From an uncultured Clostridium sp. (GTDB lineage: Bacteria > Bacillota > Clostridia > TANB77 > CAG-508): a DNA stretch of 64,000 nucleotides. Below the pieces are notes generated by a model that was given only the letters and a program-made list of their open reading frames with translations, searched no databases and was not told the origin of the DNA. Location of the stretch: assembly GCA_947244325.1 (NCBI GenBank), contig CAMXJY010000009.1:30976-94975 (forward strand), in the 5' to 3' direction. Shown here in pieces: positions 44,929 to 54,292 of the stretch; the first letter of the stretch is position 1; every line of letters begins with the position of its first letter. A program made the position numbers and the translations under genes.

Positions 44929-45927
44929 TTATTCATTATCAAGTTCTATTAATTTTTGTACAATTTGTACAGCATTAGAAGCCGCACCTTTTCTAATGTT
45001 ATCAGCTACACACCAGAAATTTATACCAGATTCAACACTAAAATCTCTTCTAATTCTACCAACAAAAGATTCATCATGACCAGTAGCATTAATAGCTAGA
45101 GGATAGATATTATTTTCAGTATCGTCTTGAACTATAATACCTGGAGCATTTGAAAGAACTGATTTTAATTCATCTAAATCAAATTTTTCTTCAAATTCAA
45201 CATTAATAGATTCGCTATGAGAATTTATAACTGGCACACGAACTGTTGTTGCAGTTATTTTTAAATCAGGATGTTTTAATATTTTTCTAGTTTCATTTAT
45301 CATTTTTTCTTCTTCTTTTGTATAACCATTATCTAAAAAAGTATCTATATGTGGAAGACAGTTATTAACAATAGGGTAAGGGAATTTCTTAGGTTCTTCT
45401 CCTTCAAGACCTCTTTCTAAATCTGTAACTCCGTCATGACCAGCTCCTGAAACAGCTTGGTATGTAGAGTAAACAATTCTCTTTATTTTATATTTATCGT
45501 CTAAAGCTTTTAAGGGAATAACAGCTTGAATAGTTGAACAATTTGGATTAGCAATAATACCATGATTATTTTTTATTTCTTCTGGATTAACTTCTGGTAC
45601 AACAAGAGGTACATCAGGATCCATTCTAAAAGCACTACTATTATCAACTACAATACAACCAGTTTCAGCAGCAATAGGTGCATAATGTTTTGAAGCTTCT
45701 CCACCAGCTGAGAATATAGCAAAATCAAATCCTTCTTCAAAGGAATTATCTTTTAATTCTTTTACTAAACATTGTTTACCATTGAAAAAGAAATCTGTTC
45801 CTGCTGATTTTCTAGTTGCAAAAAATTCACACTTGGAAATAGGTAAATCATATTCTTGTAGTATTTCAACTACTTTTCTACCAACTAATCCAGTAGCTCC
45901 AACAACTGCTAATTTATATTCTTTCAT
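44929..45927 (-). CDS. asd: Aspartate-semialdehyde dehydrogenase
   Basis: A 332-residue enzyme that reduces aspartyl phosphate to aspartate semialdehyde in the lysine, threonine, methionine and diaminopimelate pathway. Seen: GATGLVGRKV at the N-terminus (NADP binding), NPNCSTIQ with the catalytic Cys near residue 126, and HXES-type GHDE segment near the end. The start at 45927 has AAGGAGGATT upstream on the minus strand; an in-frame extension to 46017 lacks this and encodes a hydrophobic, unlikely leader. Confidence 0.94.
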   Translation of the reverse strand: MKEYKLAVVGATGLVGRKVVEILQEYDLPISKCEFFATRKSAGTDFFFNGKQCLVKELKDNSFEEGFDFAIFSAGGEASKHYAPIAAETGCIVVDNSSAFRMDPDVPLVVPEVNPEEIKNNHGIIANPNCSTIQAVIPLKALDDKYKIKRIVYSTYQAVSGAGHDGVTDLERGLEGEEPKKFPYPIVNNCLPHIDTFLDNGYTKEEEKMINETRKILKHPDLKITATTVRVPVINSHSESINVEFEEKFDLDELKSVLSNAPGIIVQDDTENNIYPLAINATGHDESFVGRIRRDFSVESGINFWCVADNIRKGAASNAVQIVQKLIELDNE

Positions 45928-46122
45928 ATTAATCCTCCTTATATATGAAATCTTATATATTATATAAAATAAAAAAATATATGTTACTTTATTAAAGTAA
46001 GTTTGGCATAATGACATGATGATTAAATAAATTCTGGTTTTTTTACATATTAAATATCGTACATTATTATTCTATTTCTCTTACATTATATTCTAAAAAT
46101 TCAAATTTGTATATATCTATAT

Positions 46123-46908
46123 TTAAAAGTTATAGTATAGATAAACATAATAGCTCATTGTTTCTTTGAATTCTTGAAATGAAGAGAACATATCAGAATA
46201 ACTTTCTTTGTATACATCATATAATTCTTCATCTGTAAAATAATCATTTATATTAAAATCTTCAAAATTTTCATTTGTATTATTATGGTTATTATTATGA
46301 TTATTATTATGATTAGGTGAAAAAGTATTTGCTGGAACATATGTTGACTTATTGTTTATTACAGTTCCAGAATTTTTACCTTTTGAAAAAAGATCAAAAT
46401 TGTGAATTACCATTACAAATATAAATAAATATATAACGAAAATTAATATTAATCCTTTAATTTTAGAGGAAAAAGACATACGATCAATAGAATTTACTAT
46501 ATTATTTGAAAACTCATCATGGATATTATTTTTAGGAGTATAATTTGAACTAGGTGTTTTTGAACGATGATAATTAGTATAACGTTTATTATAATCTCCA
46601 AAATCTGAATTAGCATTTTTATAGTAATCATGATATGAATATGAAGAAGGATTATTATATTTTGGTGGAGTGTATTCATAAGTTACATCAGTAGTTTTAG
46701 GTGTAATTTCTTCGTCATATTCAGCTCTAGTAGTAGGATTAGATAAAATATCATATGCAACATTAATTTCTTTTGTTTTTTTCTCAGCAAAAGTTTTATC
46801 ACCTTGATATAAGTCTGGGTGATATTTCTTAATTAATGCTTTATATGCATCTTTTAATTCTTCTTGAGTGGCATCTTTACTAACACCTAATATTTGATAG
46901 TAATTCAT
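46123..46908 (-). CDS. J-domain membrane protein
   Basis: A 261-residue protein with an N-terminal J domain ([20 protein letters not shown] motif in KKYHPDLY) that would stimulate a DnaK-type ATPase. A single transmembrane helix lies at about 160-185 after a Tyr/Pro/Asn-rich linker, then an Asn/His-rich stretch (repeats of NHNN) and an acidic aromatic C-terminus. No zinc-finger or C-terminal DnaJ domain, so a type III J protein tethered to the membrane. AAAAGGA ribosome site on the minus strand. Confidence 0.85.
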   Translation of the reverse strand: MNYYQILGVSKDATQEELKDAYKALIKKYHPDLYQGDKTFAEKKTKEINVAYDILSNPTTRAEYDEEITPKTTDVTYEYTPPKYNNPSSYSYHDYYKNANSDFGDYNKRYTNYHRSKTPSSNYTPKNNIHDEFSNNIVNSIDRMSFSSKIKGLILIFVIYLFIFVMVIHNFDLFSKGKNSGTVINNKSTYVPANTFSPNHNNNHNNNHNNTNENFEDFNINDYFTDEELYDVYKESYSDMFSSFQEFKETMSYYVYLYYNF

Positions 46909-47138
46909 TTAAAAGTTTGTCCTTTTCTATAATATTTACAAATATATATTAATTATAAATAAATTTAAAGCAAAAGTAAATTAAATTTATAAAATATATT
47001 GCTTTCAAATTTGATTAGAAATTAATTATATAGATAATTTAGTAAAGTTTTCTCTTTTGTATATGGTTAATTTTACTTTTGACACTTGAAAAAGTAGGCG
47101 AAATGTTATAAAATAGACAAGTATTGGAGGCGTTAAAA

Positions 47139-48510
47139 GTGCAAGAAAATCAAGATAAATTTATTGAATTAGTGAAACAGAAAAATGATGGTAAAAATTT
47201 GAAATATTCTATTTTAACAATGGGATGTCAGTTAAATGAAAATGACTCTGAGAAAATAGCAGGAATGCTTGAAAAAATGGGATATACTTTTATAGATGAA
47301 TATAAAAAGGCTGATTTAGTTATATTTAACACATGTTGTGTTAGAGAAAATGCAGAAGAAAGACTATTTGGAAAAATAGGAGAAATAAAGAAAATAAAAG
47401 AATCTCGAGATGTTATTTTAGCAATTGGTGGTTGTATGATGCAAGAAAAAAATATGCTAGAAAAGATAAAAGAGAGTTATCCATTTGTTAATGTAATATT
47501 TGGAACACATACAATGCAAAATCTTCCAGAAGACATTTATAAAAGTATTATAAATAACGAAAAAGTAAAAGATATTTTAGATATAGATGGTGAAATTTAT
47601 GAAGGATTACCTATCAAAAGAAATAATAAATTTAAGGCATCTGTTACAATAATGTATGGATGTAATAATTTTTGTACATATTGCATAGTTCCATATGTAA
47701 GAGGTAGAGAAAGAAGTAGAGAACCTGAAAAAATTATAGAAGAAGTAAAAGAACTTTCAAAAGAAGGATATAAAGAAGTAACATTACTAGGACAAAATGT
47801 TAATTCTTATGTTGGAAATGATAAAATAAAAAATTTTGCAGATCTTTTAAATGAAGTTTGTAAAATTGATGGAATAGAAAGAATTAATTTTATATCACCA
47901 CATCCAAAAGATTTTACAGATGATGTAATAGAGGCAATAGCTAAAAATGAAAAAATAACGAGAATAGTTCACTTGCCACTACAATCAGGAAATACTAAAG
48001 TACTTAAAGAAATGAACAGAAAATATACAAAAGAGCAATATTTAGAATTAGTTAGTAAAATGAAAAATAGAATTCCTGATGTAGTATTTTCAACAGATAT
48101 TATTGTTGGATTTCCAGGTGAAACAGATGAAGAGTTTGAAGATACATTAGATGTTGTAAGAAAAGTTAATTTTGAACAAGTTTTTATGTTTATATATTCT
48201 AAAAGAGAAGGAACGGTTGGTGCACGGAAGAGAAGACCAAATTCCAGAAGAAATTAAACATATTAGATTTGATAAATTAAAAGAAGTTTATGAGTCAAGA
48301 GTAGATGAGAATAACGAGAAATATTTAAATACTATACAAAAGCTATTAATAGAAGGCAAAAGTAAAAATAACGAAAAAATGCTAGAAGGAAGAACAAACA
48401 CAAATAAAGTAGTTATATTTGACCCAAATGAAGAAAATAAAATAGGAGATATTGTTTCTGTAAAAATAACAGAAGCACATAAATGGTATTTAAAAGGAGA
48501 AATAGTATAA
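47139..48510 (+). CDS. miaB: tRNA-2-methylthio-N6-dimethylallyladenosine synthase MiaB, with a +1 shift
   Basis: Radical SAM methylthiotransferase for A37 of tRNAs. Seen: MGCQLNENDSE at about 28, FNTCCVREN, IGGCMMQE (three cluster Cys), MYGCNNFCTYCIVPYVRGRERSR (CxxxCxxC) and the C-terminal TRAM domain. GTG 47139 follows GGAGG by 8 bases. The zero frame reaches GCA then CGG at 48225 (codon 363) and would lose the TRAM domain 10 codons later. One base on, GGA AGA GAA GAC CAA ATT gives REDQIPEEIK, matching the family EDQIPEE segment, and the TRAM domain follows to 48510. Joined length 456 residues. Confidence 0.92.
48225..48228 (+). other. CGGA +1 frameshift site 7 (miaB)
   Basis: In-frame CGG after GCA (Ala) at codon 363; resumes at GGA 48226-48228. 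Failure to shift removes the RNA-binding TRAM domain. Family members usually have Lys/Arg about here, so this site fits an Arg-then-skip reading almost as well as Gly. Confidence 0.76.
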
Positions 48511-48511
48511 G

Positions 48512-49571
48512 ATGAAAGAAAATGTGTCTCTTACTCGGCGAAGAATTAGATATAGTAAATTTATATTTAAATAAAGAAAAATCTATACGAGAAATTGCAA
48601 AAATTCATGGATGTGGAAGAACAAGAATAAATAATATACTTGAAAAATATGCATCAATTAGTGAAGAAAATGCCACTGAAATTTCTTCAAAAAAAATAAG
48701 TTTTAAAATGCATAGAGAAGTGGAAAAAAGTGAAATTCAAGACATAGGAGAATTAGAACCACATCACATACGTGAAGCTTATATTGATATTATAGAAAGA
48801 AGAAAGAGTTTAACTAAAGTTGCAGAAGAACTTGGAAAACATAGAGATACAGTAAAAAAAGCTATTATAGACTATTTAGATGACCCTAAAAAAATAAAAA
48901 GTTTTAATCAAACTTTAAAAGAAAATCAAAGTTTAACAGAAAGTAGACATTTTAATAATAATAATTTTGATATTTTAAGTGACGAGCAAAAAAGAATTAG
49001 AATATTTAATAAATTAAATGCAACTAGAAAGAAATTTGGAAAATCAATATATCCAGAAAAATTATTAGATAGAAAATTTAATAGATTATTAAATTTTTTT
49101 GAAGAAAGAAATTGTAAAAGTGATTGCGAAGAAGGCAAAATTTCAAAAGAAGAATTACTTAGAATGATGTATGACCATCCAACAATGTTATCATTAAGTT
49201 TAGAAAATAAAATTAAACCAATTGTAGATGCATTAGACTATAGATTTTTAGATTTTGAAAAGAGTTCTCGCATATTAAGATTAAATCCAGCGATACTTGG
49301 TTCTTCACTTAAAAGAACAAGCTTACAATTTAAAATTTTAAATGATACTGATACTTTAAATTATGTAATTGACAAGCCTATAAATTTAAGAACTTCACCA
49401 GAATTTATGTATGCTTTAATAAAATTATGGGAAGCAAATGAACAAAAAGGAACACCATTTCTTTCAATTAAAAAATTGCATGGTGCATATAGCCAAACAC
49501 CAGGAGAGATATGTAAAACATATGATGTAAAAAGAGATTATGGTGATGATGAATATTTTGACGGGAGATAG
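48512..49571 (+). CDS. HTH protein with mTERF-like helical repeats, with a +1 shift at codon 9
   Basis: Starts at ATG 48512, one base after the miaB stop, with AAAGGAG about 11 bases upstream. It reads MKENVSLT, then CGG at 48536; one base on, GGC GAA GAA TTA continues GEELDIVNLYLN. The smooth phrase SLTGEELD supports the joint; the ATG at 48522 has no ribosome site. The joined product is 352 residues: two HTH regions (KSIREIAKIHGCGRTRI, KSLTKVAEELGKHRDTV) and a C-terminal half of repeated short helices (HPTMLSLSLENKIKPIVDAL, NPAILGSSLKRTSLQFKIL) like mTERF repeats. Probably binds nucleic acid. Confidence 0.68.
48536..48539 (+). other. CGGC +1 frameshift site 8 (HTH protein)
   Basis: In-frame CGG after ACT (Thr) at codon 9, the only site followed by C rather than A; resumes at GGC (Gly) 48537-48539. 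Confidence 0.65.
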
Positions 49572-49573
49572 AT

Positions 49574-50122
49574 ATGGAAAATAAAGAAATAAGTATAGAA
49601 GAATATCTTAAAAAAATTGGATTTGATGAAGAAGAATGCTTAAATATTTTAGAATATGCAAGTAATGAAATTGATAGAAAAGCATTACATGAAAAAATAA
49701 AATATTTAATTTCTTTAGGATTAGATGCAAGGCAAATACGAATAGTTATAGAAGAAGATATAACTTTTGTAACAGAAGATTTAAAACTAATAAGTTCAAA
49801 TGGAGATATTTTAAAGCAATACTTAAATGAAGAAGAACTAAAAAACGCATTAGAAGTAACACCAGAACTTTTAACAATGAAACAAGGAGAATTAGAGCAA
49901 AATATACGCTTATTAAATCTTGTAATTACAAATAAAGAATCACAAAAAATTATTATGCAAGATAGAGGAGAAATTTTAACATATAAGCCAGATTATTTAA
50001 GTGATAAATTTTCTTTTTTTATAAATAATGGATTAAAAGAAAATATATTAAAAATAATAATTGAAGATGTAGAAATTTTTGATTTAGAAAATGATGAAAT
50101 AAATATAGATGAACTAAAGTAA
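49574..50122 (+). CDS. Helical-repeat protein (mTERF-like)
   Basis: A 182-residue all-helical protein two bases after the preceding gene. Repeats about 30 residues apart (LISLGLDARQIRIVIEEDITF, ELLTMKQGELEQNIRLL, FFINNGLKENILKIIIEDVEIF) have the alternating helix-turn pattern of mTERF domains, as in the gene upstream. No catalytic motif. Upstream of mutS by 35 bases, so possibly nucleic-acid related; family assignment is tentative. Confidence 0.5.
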   Translation: MENKEISIEEYLKKIGFDEEECLNILEYASNEIDRKALHEKIKYLISLGLDARQIRIVIEEDITFVTEDLKLISSNGDILKQYLNEEELKNALEVTPELLTMKQGELEQNIRLLNLVITNKESQKIIMQDRGEILTYKPDYLSDKFSFFINNGLKENILKIIIEDVEIFDLENDEINIDELK

Positions 50123-50156
50123 GAAGTAATAAATATAGAAAAGAGGATGTGAGATT

Positions 50157-52769
50157 ATGGCAGAAGAATTATCACCTATGATGCAGAATTATTTAAGTAC
50201 AAAAGAACAATATAAAGATAGTATTTTATTTTATAGATTAGGCGACTTTTATGAAATGTTTTTTGATGATGCAATAGTTGCCTCAAGAGAACTTGAAATA
50301 ACTTTAACAGGCAGAGCTTGTGGTTTAGAGGAGAAAGCGCCAATGTGCGGAGTTCCTTATCATGCAGTAGATGTTTATATGTCAAGACTTATTGCTAAAG
50401 GATATAAAGTTGCTATATGTGAGCAATTAGAAGATCCAAAAACTACAAAAGGAATTGTAAAAAGAGATGTAATTAGAGTAGTAACACCAGGAACTGTTAT
50501 TGAAACAAATATGCTTGAAGAAAAGAAAAATAATTACATAATGAGTATAGTAAAAAAAGGAATGTACTATGGAATAGGAGTTTGTGATATTAGTACAGGA
50601 GATTTTTATGCAACTCAAATAAAATTATCAGAAAATAACTTTGAAAAATTATTAGATGAATATGCAAGATATGCTCCAGCAGAACTTGTAGTAAATACAG
50701 CAATGGGAAGTTCTGAAAAAGAGTTAAATATAATGAAAGATAGAAATAATACTTTTGTTACTGTAAGAGAAGATAATAATTTTGAAGAGGATGAGCAAAA
50801 ACTTTTAAATTTATATACAATAGTTGATGGATTTGATAAACAAAAAGAAGAATTTAATGATGAAATGTTGATAATCCAGGCTATTAATGGTTTATTAAAT
50901 TATTTTACAGAAACACAAAAAGTAAAGCTAGAACATATCAATAAAATTAAAGTATATGAAGTACAAAAATATATGGCATTAGATATAAACGCAAGAAGAA
51001 GTTTAGAATTAACAGAAAGAATGAGAGATAAATCTAAAAAAGGTACTTTAATTTGGGTGCTTGATAAAACATCAACATCAATGGGAGGAAGACTTTTAAG
51101 ACGTTGGATAAATGATCCTTTATTGGATGTAAATGAAATAAATAATAGATTAGAAGCTGTAGGCGAATTAAAAGATAATATGATGCTAAGAGGAGATGTT
51201 ATAGAAACTTTGAAAAAAGTATATGATATCGAAAGATTAGCAGGTAAAATATCTTATGGAAATGCAAATGCTAGAGATATGATTTCTTTAAGAAATTCGT
51301 TAGGCAATTTACCAAGTTTAAAACAAATTTTATCTATGACAAATTCTAATATGCTTAAAAATTTATATGAAAAGCTAGATGAATTAAAAGATATTTATAG
51401 TTTAATAGATAATGCTATTGTTGAAGAACCACCAATAAGCGTAAAAGAAGGTGGAATAATCAAAAAAGGTTTCAATAAAGAAGTTGATGAATATAGAGAA
51501 GCTTCAACAGAAGGAAAGAATTGGATTGTAGCATTAGAAGCTAAAGAAAAAGAAGCTACTGGAATAAAAAATTTGAAAGTAGGATATACAAAGGTATTTG
51601 GATATTACATAGAAGTTACAAAATCATTTTTAGATAAAGTTCCAGAACATTATATTAGAAAACAAACTTTAACAGGTTGTGAAAGATATATAACAGAAGA
51701 GCTAAAAGAAATAGAAGATAAAATATTAGGCTCAGAAGAAAAAGTTATATCTTTAGAATATGAAATATTTACACAAGTAAGAAATGAAATCGCTAAAAAT
51801 ATAGAAAGATTACAAACTTCAGCAAATGCAATAGCAAATGTAGATGTACTTACAAGTTTAGCAGTAGTTGCAGAAAACAATAATTATGTTCGTCCAGATG
51901 TAAACAAAGATGATGTAATAGATATAAAAGGTGGACGTCATCCAGTTATAGAAAAAATGATAGATAATGGAAGTTTTGTTGAAAATGATACATATTTAGA
52001 TTGCAAAGATACTAGAGTTGCAATTATAACAGGTCCAAACATGGCAGGTAAATCTACATTTATGAGACAAGTTGCTATAATAACTTTAATGGCTCAAATT
52101 GGAAGTTTTGTACCAGCACAAGAAGCAACTATAGGAATTGTAGATAAAATATTTACAAGAGTTGGTGCATCAGATGATTTAAGTAGTGGACAAAGTACAT
52201 TTATGGTAGAAATGAATGAAGTAGCAAATATATTAAAAGAAGCAACACCAAAAAGCTTAGTAATACTAGATGAAATAGGAAGAGGAACATCAACATATGA
52301 TGGATTATCAATAGCTTGGGCTGTTGCAGAATATATAGCAGATAAAGAAAAAATAGGATGTAAAACATTATTTGCAACGCATTATCATGAATTATTAGAA
52401 CTTGAAGAAAAAGTTGATGGGATAAAAAATTATCAAGTAGCAGTTAAAGAAAAAGGTGACGATATAATTTTCTTAAGAAAAATACTTGAAGGAGGGACAG
52501 ATGAAAGTTATGGAATTCATGTTGCGAAACTTGCAGGAGTTCCTAATATGGCAGTAACAAGAGCAAATAAAATATTACGTTCATTAGAAAAAGGCGGAGT
52601 AAAAATAAAAGAAGAAAAAGAAGAGAAAAAGCAAGTAGAAGGACAATTTGATTTATTTAATATTAAACTTGCGGATATTTCTCATGAATTAGATAAAATA
52701 AATGTAAATGAACTTACACCAATAGATGCACTAAATACATTAGTAAAATTAAAAGAAATGATAAAATAA
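50157..52769 (+). CDS. mutS: DNA mismatch repair protein MutS
   Basis: An 870-residue MutS1. The N-terminal mismatch-binding domain has FYRLGDFYEMFFDDA (FxE motif for base contact); the ATPase has Walker A GPNMAGKSTFMRQ near 625, TRVGASDDLSSGQSTFMVEM, Walker B VILDEIGRGTSTYDG and ATHYHEL. The C-terminal basic segment and helix match the dimerisation end. Starts with mismatch recognition and recruits MutL. No in-frame CGG in 870 codons. Confidence 0.97.
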   Translation: MAEELSPMMQNYLSTKEQYKDSILFYRLGDFYEMFFDDAIVASRELEITLTGRACGLEEKAPMCGVPYHAVDVYMSRLIAKGYKVAICEQLEDPKTTKGIVKRDVIRVVTPGTVIETNMLEEKKNNYIMSIVKKGMYYGIGVCDISTGDFYATQIKLSENNFEKLLDEYARYAPAELVVNTAMGSSEKELNIMKDRNNTFVTVREDNNFEEDEQKLLNLYTIVDGFDKQKEEFNDEMLIIQAINGLLNYFTETQKVKLEHINKIKVYEVQKYMALDINARRSLELTERMRDKSKKGTLIWVLDKTSTSMGGRLLRRWINDPLLDVNEINNRLEAVGELKDNMMLRGDVIETLKKVYDIERLAGKISYGNANARDMISLRNSLGNLPSLKQILSMTNSNMLKNLYEKLDELKDIYSLIDNAIVEEPPISVKEGGIIKKGFNKEVDEYREASTEGKNWIVALEAKEKEATGIKNLKVGYTKVFGYYIEVTKSFLDKVPEHYIRKQTLTGCERYITEELKEIEDKILGSEEKVISLEYEIFTQVRNEIAKNIERLQTSANAIANVDVLTSLAVVAENNNYVRPDVNKDDVIDIKGGRHPVIEKMIDNGSFVENDTYLDCKDTRVAIITGPNMAGKSTFMRQVAIITLMAQIGSFVPAQEATIGIVDKIFTRVGASDDLSSGQSTFMVEMNEVANILKEATPKSLVILDEIGRGTSTYDGLSIAWAVAEYIADKEKIGCKTLFATHYHELLELEEKVDGIKNYQVAVKEKGDDIIFLRKILEGGTDESYGIHVAKLAGVPNMAVTRANKILRSLEKGGVKIKEEKEEKKQVEGQFDLFNIKLADISHELDKINVNELTPIDALNTLVKLKEMIK

Positions 52770-52784
52770 TAGACATTGGGACGG

Positions 52785-52825
52785 AGGTTTTGTCTAAATT
52801 CTTATTAAATTTAGATAGAACCTTT
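52785..52825 (+). terminator. Terminator-like hairpin between mutS and murF
   Basis: AGGTTTTGTCTAAATT pairs with AATTTAGATAGAACCT (14 of 16 positions) around CTTATTA, followed by TTGTTATT. Confidence 0.65.
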
Positions 52826-52850
52826 GTTATTATGTTTGGTGGAGAAAGAT

Positions 52851-54224
52851 ATGTTTAAAATAAAAGAAATTATAGAAGTAACAAATGGTAAATTAATAAA
52901 TGGAGATACAAATGAAGACGTTAGTGAATTTTATATAAGTTCTAAAAATCATTATAAGAATAAATTTTATATTCCAATAACTTGGAGAGAAGAAGATAGA
53001 CAGCAATATATAATTGATGCTGCAAAATCAGGTGTAAAAGGATATTTAATTAGTGATTTGTATGAACAAAAGGATGAAATAATAGCAGAAAGTATAAAAA
53101 TAAATCCTAATATTATAATAATTCAAGTAGAAAATATTAATACATCAATATACAAAATGGCAAGTTATAAAAGAAATAAAATGATAGATAATCCGATAAT
53201 TGCAGTAACAGGAAGCGTAGGAAAAACAAGTACAACGGAAATGATTTCTAGTATAATTAGAGAAGAAAAAAATGTATTTTCAGATACAGGAAATAATAAT
53301 GCGGCACCACTGCTATCATGGATAATGCTTGATATAGATAATTATGAAATGGCTGTATTAGAAGCAGGAATGGCAAGAAAAAATGTAATGGAACCAATTT
53401 CTGAACTTTTAAAACCTTCAGTAGTTGTTATTAATAATATAGGAACTTCTCATATAGGAAATTTAGGAAGTAAAGAAGAAATTTTAGAAGAAAAATTAAA
53501 ACTTACATCACATATGAAAGATGAAAAAATATTACTTTTAAATGATGATGATAGCATGTTAAAAAATATAAAAAGTAATGATATATATACTGTGAAAAAA
53601 TATAGCTTGAAAGAAGCGAAAAATATAAATCAAAAAGAAGAATATATCAATTTTGAAACAAATGTATATGGGGAGAATACAAAATTTGAGTTGAAAGCAT
53701 ATGGAATTCATAATGTTTCTAATGCTATTTGCGCAATTAGAGCTTCAGAAATATTTAATATAAAAAAAGAAAATATCCAAAATGGAATAAGAAATTATAG
53801 AAATGTTGATAGAAGATTTAATGTTATAAATAAAAGCAATTATATAATAGTTGATGATGCTTATAATGCTAGTATAGACTCAATGAAAGCAGGACTTATT
53901 ACGTCAAATGAAATGAAAAACTGCAAAAGAAAAATAGCAGTATTAGGTGATATGCTAGAGTTAGGAGAATATTCGGAAGAATTGCATAGACAAGTAGGAG
54001 AAATTTTTAAAGAAGTTGATTTTGATATACTTTTAACACAAGGAGAAAATTCAAAATATATTTGTGAAAATGCTAGAAAATATATGAAGGATAAGAAAGT
54101 TATAAATTTTGAGATTCAGGAAGATTTAATAAAGTATCTTTTAAATGAGATAAAAGAAGGTGACTTAATATATTTAAAAGCATCTAAGAAAATGAATTTT
54201 GATAACATAGTAAAAGAACTTTAA
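52851..54224 (+). CDS. murF: UDP-N-acetylmuramoyl-tripeptide--D-Ala-D-Ala ligase
   Basis: A 457-residue Mur ligase that adds D-Ala-D-Ala to UDP-MurNAc-tripeptide, the last cytoplasmic peptidoglycan precursor step. Seen: ATP loop VTGSVGKTSTTEMI near residue 115, AVLEAGMARK, VVINNIGTSHIGNLGS, and the C-terminal VDDAYNASIDSMKAGL typical of MurF (DxYNANPxS-like). I chose ATG 52851, with GGTGGAG upstream, rather than an earlier in-frame ATG in the hairpin. Confidence 0.93.
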   Translation: MFKIKEIIEVTNGKLINGDTNEDVSEFYISSKNHYKNKFYIPITWREEDRQQYIIDAAKSGVKGYLISDLYEQKDEIIAESIKINPNIIIIQVENINTSIYKMASYKRNKMIDNPIIAVTGSVGKTSTTEMISSIIREEKNVFSDTGNNNAAPLLSWIMLDIDNYEMAVLEAGMARKNVMEPISELLKPSVVVINNIGTSHIGNLGSKEEILEEKLKLTSHMKDEKILLLNDDDSMLKNIKSNDIYTVKKYSLKEAKNINQKEEYINFETNVYGENTKFELKAYGIHNVSNAICAIRASEIFNIKKENIQNGIRNYRNVDRRFNVINKSNYIIVDDAYNASIDSMKAGLITSNEMKNCKRKIAVLGDMLELGEYSEELHRQVGEIFKEVDFDILLTQGENSKYICENARKYMKDKKVINFEIQEDLIKYLLNEIKEGDLIYLKASKKMNFDNIVKEL

Positions 54225-54240
54225 TCACATTTTATAGGTC

Positions 54241-54292
54241 CCTTACATAAAATATAAAAAAATGAAAATAATTTTATGTAAGGAGTTTTTTT
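54241..54292 (+). promoter_or_regulatory. Hairpin overlapping the asnB ribosome site
   Basis: CCTTACATAAAAT (54241-54253) pairs perfectly with ATTTTATGTAAGG (54271-54283), followed directly by AG and a run of 7 T. The 3' arm contains AAGG of the asnB Shine-Dalgarno AAGGAG (54280-54285), and the T run is its spacer to ATG 54293. It can act as a terminator and also hide the ribosome site. Confidence 0.68.

Noticed and set aside
45928..46017. N-terminal extension of asd
   Set aside because: The hydrophobic leader is not conserved in the family, and AAGGAGG points to the start at 45927.
110..48539. The eight breaks as ordinary pseudogenes or sequencing errors
   Set aside because: All share direction, codon and phase, and affected genes show no other damage on either side of the joint. 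Read-level confirmation is still needed.
110..48539. CGG reassigned to Trp, Gln or another amino acid
   Set aside because: Reassignment would keep the frame. Here the zero frame after CGG is nonsense and soon stops, while the +1 frame restores homology.
110..48539. prfB-like frameshifting stimulated by an upstream Shine-Dalgarno and a stop codon
   Set aside because: No stop codon lies at the shift point, and an AGGAG-like element is near only some sites at varying distance.
54241..54292. Riboswitch before asnB
   Set aside because: Only a single simple stem with a T run is present; no aptamer-sized conserved core fits in the 68 bases after murF.
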